Shown piece after piece: positions 32,222 through 36,815 of a stretch of 36,815 nt of DNA. This DNA comes from JADGHX01 sp040255575 (GTDB lineage: Bacteria > Pseudomonadota > Gammaproteobacteria > Steroidobacterales > Steroidobacteraceae): positions 1 to 36,815 of the forward strand of contig JBDZVF010000004.1 of NCBI GenBank assembly GCA_040255575.1, read 5' to 3'. Each line of letters starts with the position of its first letter. Position 1 is the first letter of the stretch. The notes under the pieces are model-generated. The model saw only the letters and a list, made by a program, of their open reading frames with translations, was not told the DNA's origin and did not search any database. The position numbers and the translations under genes are program-made.

Positions 32222-34387
32222 CTATTTGAAGGTAATGCTGAACCCGGCCAGCCAGTTGGCCCCCGGCCCCGGCTCGAAAAAGCGGCCGTTGCCGTCGTTC
32301 ACGATGACCGAGCCGACGTAGTCGCGATCGAACAGGTTGTTCACCCGCACGAACGTATTCAGCCGATACGTGCGCAGTTCCACGCCATAGCCGCCCGACA
32401 GCCCGAAGATCGCGTAGGACGGTGTGAGCACGGTGTTCACGTCGTTCACGGCCACACTGCTGATGTACTGGCCCGTTGCGGTGGCCTGCCAGCCGACCTC
32501 ATTACCCCAGCGAATCGAGGCGAACAGGTTGGATTTGGGCACGCCGGGCAGGCGGTTGCCCGCCGCGACGATTGCCGTGTTGTTCGGGAGCGGCTCCTGG
32601 CCGAGCAGGATCGCCTGCTGCTGTTGTGTCGTCGGCAGCCGGCAGGGCGCCGCTGCGCACGTGAGATAGCCATCCGAATAAAGCGCCTCGACGTAGGTGT
32701 ACGCGAGCTGCGCACGCCAGTTCTCGGCGAAGCGGTAGGTCAATGCGAGCTCCGCGCCGCTTCGGCGCGTACGGCCGGCGTTCTGATACGTGGAGCGGCC
32801 CCCCGCGTTGGTGCTGATGACGATCTCGTCGTTGGTGAGCGCGCGAAACGCAGTGGCTTCGGCACTGAGCCCGGAGCCGAGCTGCAGTTTCACGCCGGCT
32901 TCGGTGTTGTCGCTGCGCGCGGGCTTGAGCGTGAGATTGAGGCCGCCGGTGCCGTCTGCCCGATACGCAAGCTCGGAACCGAGCGGCGTCTGGAAACCCT
33001 GCCCGTAAGAGGCGTACAGACGCATCCATGCCGTGGGCTTGAACACCAGGCCGGCCACTGGCGAGGTCGCGTTGTACGTGACGCCGCCGCTGTCATCGCC
33101 GTTCACGCCGAGTATGAAGTGGTCTTCGGAGTCGAAGTGCACTTCGCTTCGGCGCACGCCCAGTGTGGCGGACCAGGCCTCCGCGAAGTCCCACGTGCCC
33201 TGGGTGTACTGGTCGACGTTGTAGCTGATGTTGTTCTCGTCGCGGCGGAGCGCGCCCTTCACGCCAAGCGTGCTGCCGTCGAAATTGTTGTAACCGCGGC
33301 GAAGCTCGTTCTGCCGGTCGTAGCTCGCACCGACGACCCACGTCAGCGCCCGACCGGCGAGCTCGCCACGCCAGGCCCAGCGCGCATCGGCGCCGCCGAA
33401 CTTGCGATTGAGGTCGATTACCGCGCCGGCGCTCGTCGGGGGTGCTTGCACCGCCACGGGAATCGACAGGTACTGGATCACGTCGCGGTGACCGTAGTAA
33501 CCGAGCAATCTCACCGACTGCGAGTCGCTCAGCTTCATGTCGTAGATGAGCCCGCCTTGCTGCTGTTCGAGGCTCTTGCGCGTGTTGAATGTCGTTGCGA
33601 CGGCGGTGGTCTGGCGCGGATTCTCCGCGAACTGCGCGGGAGTGAGCCCAAGCGGATCGTCCGCATCCGGCCGTGAAACGATGTTGGCGATGAGCGAAAG
33701 CTTGCTGCCGTCGGAGAAGTTGTACGCGAGCTTGCCGTTGAAGGACTCGTTGCGCGCGCTGCTGTGGTCGCGATACCCGTCGACCTTGAAGTGCGTGAAC
33801 GCGCCGTTGTAGCCCCACTGCCCGGCGGTGCCGCTGGCGCTCACACCGGCGCGCATCGTATCGAAGCTGCCGTAGGCGACGGAGCTGCGCAACTCCCCAG
33901 GATCCTTGCCGTCCGAGGTGAAGAGCTGGATCACGCCGCCGGAAGAGTTGCCGTACAGGGCCGAGAACGGCCCGCGCAGCACTTCCACGCGCTCCGCCGA
34001 ATCGAGGTTGAACTGGGAGACCTGTCCCTGACCGTCCGGTCCGGTCGCCGGGATGCCGTCCTGGTACACGCGCACGCCGCGGATGCCGAAGGCCGAATTG
34101 GCGCCGATGCCGCGAATGGAGATCTGCTGGTCCTGGGCGTAGTTGTTCCGGTTGCGCGCGAAGAGCCCCGGGATCGCTCCCACATCGTCAGCGAGGTTGA
34201 TGCCGAGCCCCGACTCGCGCAGCTCTTCGCCGGAGAGGCGGCTGATCGCCGCCGGCACGTTGAACATCGAAGCTTCGACGCGCGTCGCGGTGACGACGAC
34301 TTCGGAAATGGAGGCCTCTTCCGCGTGTACCGCAAAGGGCAACACGGAGGCACCGAGGCACAAGAAGCAGGCTCGCTGGAAACGCAT
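32222..34387 (-). CDS. TonB-dependent outer-membrane receptor 2
   Basis: 721 residues from ATG 34387; an in-frame TTG two codons upstream is less likely. Signal peptide to about residue 22 (FLCLGASVLPFAVHA). TonB box EASISEVVVTATRVEASMFNVP. Plug motifs: DQQISIRGIGANSAFGIRGVRVYQDGIPA and VEVLRGPFSALYGNSSGGVIQLFT. It ends GANWLAGFSITFK, with Phe next to last, a slight departure from the typical aromatic last residue. Group with FecA/metal-chelate-like receptors is possible but ligand not deduced. A 27-base inverted repeat sits between this gene and the SDR gene upstream. Confidence 0.92.
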   Translation of the reverse strand: MRFQRACFLCLGASVLPFAVHAEEASISEVVVTATRVEASMFNVPAAISRLSGEELRESGLGINLADDVGAIPGLFARNRNNYAQDQQISIRGIGANSAFGIRGVRVYQDGIPATGPDGQGQVSQFNLDSAERVEVLRGPFSALYGNSSGGVIQLFTSDGKDPGELRSSVAYGSFDTMRAGVSASGTAGQWGYNGAFTHFKVDGYRDHSSARNESFNGKLAYNFSDGSKLSLIANIVSRPDADDPLGLTPAQFAENPRQTTAVATTFNTRKSLEQQQGGLIYDMKLSDSQSVRLLGYYGHRDVIQYLSIPVAVQAPPTSAGAVIDLNRKFGGADARWAWRGELAGRALTWVVGASYDRQNELRRGYNNFDGSTLGVKGALRRDENNISYNVDQYTQGTWDFAEAWSATLGVRRSEVHFDSEDHFILGVNGDDSGGVTYNATSPVAGLVFKPTAWMRLYASYGQGFQTPLGSELAYRADGTGGLNLTLKPARSDNTEAGVKLQLGSGLSAEATAFRALTNDEIVISTNAGGRSTYQNAGRTRRSGAELALTYRFAENWRAQLAYTYVEALYSDGYLTCAAAPCRLPTTQQQQAILLGQEPLPNNTAIVAAGNRLPGVPKSNLFASIRWGNEVGWQATATGQYISSVAVNDVNTVLTPSYAIFGLSGGYGVELRTYRLNTFVRVNNLFDRDYVGSVIVNDGNGRFFEPGPGANWLAGFSITFK

Positions 34388-34450
34388 CGGCAATGGGGTC
34401 CCGTCGTTGTTCTGGGTGGACGCCGGCGATCCTAGGGAGCGGTTTTCCCC

Positions 34451-34477
34451 TGTGAATCATGATTTTCATGAATCACA
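34451..34477. promoter_or_regulatory. Inverted repeat between SDR and receptor 2 genes
   Basis: TGTGAATCATGA (34451-34462), spacer TTT, TCATGAATCACA (34466-34477): 12-bp arms with one A-A mismatch. It overlaps the SDR stop codon and lies 64 bases before the receptor start on the same strand. It may serve as an operator or as a 3' hairpin for the SDR transcript. Confidence 0.5.
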
Positions 34478-35207
34478 CGATGCCGCCATTGGCCCGCAGA
34501 ACCTGCCCGTTGACCCAGCCCCCGCCGGCGCTCACGAGGAAGGCGACGACGTCGGCAATGTCCGCAGGCTCGCCCAGCCGTTCGAGCGGGGCGGCCTTCG
34601 CGAGGCGCTCCACCAGCTCCGGGGACTTGCCGGTCAGGAAGAGCTCGGTGGCCGTCGGCCCCGGCGCGACCGCGTTCACGGTGATGTCCCGGCCGCGCAG
34701 CTCCCGCGCGAGGATGGGCGTCATCGCCTCCACCCCGGCCTTGGTCGCCGCATATACCGCATACGTGGGCTGCAGGAGGCCGACGACGCTCGAGGAGAAG
34801 TTCACGATGCGTCCGCCGTTCCGCATGCGCCTGGCGGCCTCTCGCAGCGTGTTGAAGGTGCCCTTGAGGTTCACGGCGACCTGGCGATCGAACGACGCGT
34901 CTTCGGTCTCGGCGAGGGGGCTGAGGGTCATGATCCCGGCGTTGTTGACCAGCACGTCGAGGCCGCCCAGGACCGACTCGATGTGGTCGAACATCGCGCG
35001 GACCGCGGCGGGGTGGCTGACGTCGGCCCGAGTGGAAAGGGCCTTGCCACCGGCCGCGTTGATCTCGCCGACCACCGCTTCGGCGGGAGCCGGGTCGCCG
35101 GAGTAATTGATGACGACCGTGTGGCCGTCGCGTCCGAGACGGCGGGCGACCGCCGCGCCAATGCCGCGGGAGGCGCCGGTCACGAGGGCGATTCGAGGGG
35201 TGCTCAT
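34473..35207 (-). CDS. Short-chain dehydrogenase/reductase (FabG-like SDR)
   Basis: 244 residues, classical SDR. NAD(P) site TGASRGIG (10-17), NNAG (88-91), catalytic Asn113, Ser139, Tyr152 and Lys156 (YAATK), and PGPTATEL after it. Arg/Asn at the end of strand 2 (VVINYSGDP) give no clear acidic NAD marker, so NADP preference is possible. The C-terminus lacks the longer fatty-acid-cycle signature. Divergent from the LysR-type gene, which likely regulates it. Oxidises or reduces a hydroxyl/keto substrate; no further assignment. Confidence 0.92.
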   Translation of the reverse strand: MSTPRIALVTGASRGIGAAVARRLGRDGHTVVINYSGDPAPAEAVVGEINAAGGKALSTRADVSHPAAVRAMFDHIESVLGGLDVLVNNAGIMTLSPLAETEDASFDRQVAVNLKGTFNTLREAARRMRNGGRIVNFSSSVVGLLQPTYAVYAATKAGVEAMTPILARELRGRDITVNAVAPGPTATELFLTGKSPELVERLAKAAPLERLGEPADIADVVAFLVSAGGGWVNGQVLRANGGIV

Positions 35208-35293
35208 GGTGTTCTCCTGGATGGGGTTGGAGGGGCGGGAGACACGATAGCTATTCGATCCGCGGAAATAATCCCGCTACGATTGGTTACTGC

Positions 35294-35311
35294 GTTCGGG
35301 AAATCACGAAC
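35294..35311. promoter_or_regulatory. Inverted repeat GTTCG-N8-CGAAC upstream of the LysR gene
   Basis: Perfect 5-bp arms (35294-35298 and 35307-35311) with an 8-base spacer, 4 bases before the LysR ATG and in the gap shared with the divergent SDR. LysR-type regulators often bind dyads in such gaps, though this short dyad could be chance. Confidence 0.35.
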
Positions 35312-35314
35312 AAT

Positions 35315-36190
35315 ATGGACCGATTCGACTCGATGCGGCTCTTCACGCGAGTGGTGGAGCGGAGGAGCTTCACCGGAGCGGCCCAGGATCTGGGCCTGCC
35401 GCGCTCCACCGCCAGCGAGGTGGTGAAACAGCTCGAGAAGCGGTTGGGCGTGCGGCTGCTTCAGCGGACCACCCGCCAGGTCACCCCGACGCTCGACGGC
35501 GAAGCGTATTACCGCCGCTGCCTCGCGATCCTCTCCGACGTGGAGGAAGCCGAGTCCGCGTTTTCCGGCGCGAAGCCGGCCGGCCCCCTGAAGGTGGACG
35601 TGCACGGCACACTCGCGCGTCACTTCCTGGTGCCCGGCCTGCCGAGGTTTCTCGCGGAGTACCCCGGCATTCAGCTGCACCTCGGAGAGGGCGACAGGCT
35701 GGTCGACCTCATCCGCGAAGGCGTGGGTTGCGTGCTCCGCGTCGGCGAGCCGCGTGACAGCGCAATGGTCGGCAGGCGCATCGCTCTTCTGGAGGAGGGC
35801 ACATTCGCCAGCGCCGAATACCTTCGCTATTTCGGCACGCCGCGCCGACCCGAGGACCTGGCGAGTCACCGCATGATCGGTTTTGTTTCATCGGCGACGG
35901 GCAGTGTCATGCCGCTCGAATTGACGGTGGGCGGCAAGGTCGAGCGCTTCACGCCGCCACTCGCCCTGTCCGTCGCGTCGGGTGAAACGCTGCGCGCCGC
36001 GGCCGAGGCGGGGCTGGGGCTGATCCAGGTGCCGCGGTATCACGTGGACGCCCGTGGCGTACTGGTCGAAGTGCTGGCGGACTACCGGCCCTCGCCCACG
36101 CCGGTGTCGCTGCTTTATCCACGCAACCGGCAACTCTCTCCGCGCGTGCGCGTTTTCATCGACTGGGTGACGAAGGAGTTCGGCAAATGA
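35315..36190 (+). CDS. LysR family transcriptional regulator
   Basis: 291 residues. N-terminal winged helix: DSMRLFTRVVERRSFTGAAQDLGLPRSTASEVVKQLEKRLGVRLLQRTTRQVTPT, the LysR signature of the AaeR/YhjC-like 'short family' of LTTRs. The effector domain spans about 90-291 (GPLKVDVHGTLARHFLVPGLPRFLAEYPGIQL). Divergent from the SDR gene with a 107-base gap that holds an inverted repeat. Its last codons overlap the downstream peroxiredoxin gene by four bases (ATGA), so that gene is translationally coupled. Ligand unknown. Confidence 0.92.
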   Translation: MDRFDSMRLFTRVVERRSFTGAAQDLGLPRSTASEVVKQLEKRLGVRLLQRTTRQVTPTLDGEAYYRRCLAILSDVEEAESAFSGAKPAGPLKVDVHGTLARHFLVPGLPRFLAEYPGIQLHLGEGDRLVDLIREGVGCVLRVGEPRDSAMVGRRIALLEEGTFASAEYLRYFGTPRRPEDLASHRMIGFVSSATGSVMPLELTVGGKVERFTPPLALSVASGETLRAAAEAGLGLIQVPRYHVDARGVLVEVLADYRPSPTPVSLLYPRNRQLSPRVRVFIDWVTKEFGK

Positions 36191-36815
36191 GCAAACGAGT
36201 GTCCCGCGAAGGTTCCCGCGTTCCCGACGTCGAGTTGGCGGAGCTCGCCGACGGCAACGTCCGGAAATACAGCAGCCGCGAGCTCTTCGCCGGCCGCAAG
36301 GTAATCCTGTTTGCCTTGCCGGGCGCATTCACGCCGACGTGCAGCACGGCTCACGTGCCGGGCTATGTGGCGCACCTGCAGGCATTCCGGCAGTCGGGTG
36401 TGGACGACGTCGTGTGCCTCTCCGTGAACGATCCGTTCGTGATGGAAGCGTGGCAGCGCTCCGAGAAAGCGCAGGGCATTCACTTCGTCGCCGATCCGTT
36501 CGGGGAGTTCACGGCAGAGATGGGCATGTCCATCGATCACCGCGACGCGGGGCTCGGCACGCGATCGTGGCGATACTCCATGTTCGTGAACGATGGGGTG
36601 ATCGAGAAGATGTTCATCGAACCGGATGTGCCGGGCGATCCCTTCGAAGTCTCGGATGCCGACACGATGCTGAAATTCCTGCAGCCCGGGCGCAAGGAGA
36701 TGGGGCCGGTGCTGATGCTCGCGCGGCACGGCTGCCCGTACTGCGCGAGAGCGAAGGAGATGCTGTCTGATCGCAGCATCGCCTTCGATACGGTCTACCT
36801 GGGCGATGAGCTCAC
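36187..36815 (+). CDS. Peroxiredoxin-glutaredoxin hybrid (Prx5-type), partial at window end
   Basis: 209 visible residues of a fusion cut by the right edge. Residues 1-165 are a Prx5-type peroxiredoxin with peroxidatic Cys52 in FALPGAFTPTCSTAH. Residues from about 173 start a glutaredoxin domain with CPYC (Cys183, Cys186). The fused form is a glutathione-dependent hydroperoxide reductase known from Haemophilus, Neisseria and other Gram-negatives. ATG 36187 overlaps the LysR stop (ATGA), with AAGGAG 8 bases upstream. The C-terminal half of the glutaredoxin domain is outside the window. Confidence 0.93.
   Translation, partial: MSKRVSREGSRVPDVELAELADGNVRKYSSRELFAGRKVILFALPGAFTPTCSTAHVPGYVAHLQAFRQSGVDDVVCLSVNDPFVMEAWQRSEKAQGIHFVADPFGEFTAEMGMSIDHRDAGLGTRSWRYSMFVNDGVIEKMFIEPDVPGDPFEVSDADTMLKFLQPGRKEMGPVLMLARHGCPYCARAKEMLSDRSIAFDTVYLGDEL

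Overview
The window is high-GC (roughly 63-66% by eye), densely coded proteobacterial chromosome. Two TonB-dependent receptors, lipoprotein and Sec signal peptides, a PBP4-type peptidase and an AAHS-family aromatic-acid transporter show a Gram-negative. The mix of PcaR/PobR-type IclR regulator, lignostilbene-type dioxygenase, quinohemoprotein dehydrogenase and LigM-like demethylase points to a soil or freshwater degrader of lignin-type aromatics. Steroidobacterales/Nevskiales-like Gammaproteobacteria or a sphingomonad-like lineage would fit; this is inference, since no rRNA or other phylogenetic marker is present.

Layout. 1-8.7 kb is mostly housekeeping or accessory: a receiver-adenylate cyclase cut by the left edge, D-Ala-D-Ala carboxypeptidase, two small unknowns, OsmC, a PQQ sugar-dehydrogenase-like beta-propeller that seems to lack its catalytic His, a MerR-TPR fusion, a Cys-rich unknown, a hydroxypyruvate isomerase-like protein and a YhbW-like flavin oxidoreductase. 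9.0-12.7 kb is a two-gene minus-strand unit: lipoprotein quinohemoprotein alcohol dehydrogenase (with the Asp pair typical of lanthanide-binding enzymes) followed by a carotenoid/lignostilbene oxygenase. 12.9-16.4 kb on plus has an SMP-30-like lipoprotein, a two-module secreted protein of unknown family and a MarR regulator. 16.4-18.6 kb on minus holds a TfdA/TauD dioxygenase and an AAHS transporter.

18.7-29.8 kb is the most interesting part: a MetE-like Zn methyltransferase, a decayed FAD monooxygenase, an alpha/beta hydrolase, a PcaR-like IclR regulator divergent from a TonB-dependent receptor, then a VOC protein, a second MetE-like protein, the decayed tail of a third, a GntR/FCD regulator, a LigM/GcvT-like O-demethylase and a one-module relative of the secreted protein at 13.8 kb. 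Inverted repeats in the promoters and leaders suggest shared regulation. I read this as a candidate uptake and C1-transfer (O-demethylation) locus for a methylated aromatic. The usual LigM partners ligH and metF are absent here and core-MetE paralogs are present, which would be an undescribed arrangement.

29.9-36.8 kb has a stand-alone CheB, an acyl/aryl-CoA ligase, a second TonB-dependent receptor, an SDR divergent from a LysR regulator, and a peroxiredoxin-glutaredoxin hybrid cut by the right edge. No tRNA, rRNA, CRISPR array, intact insertion sequence or integrase was seen.
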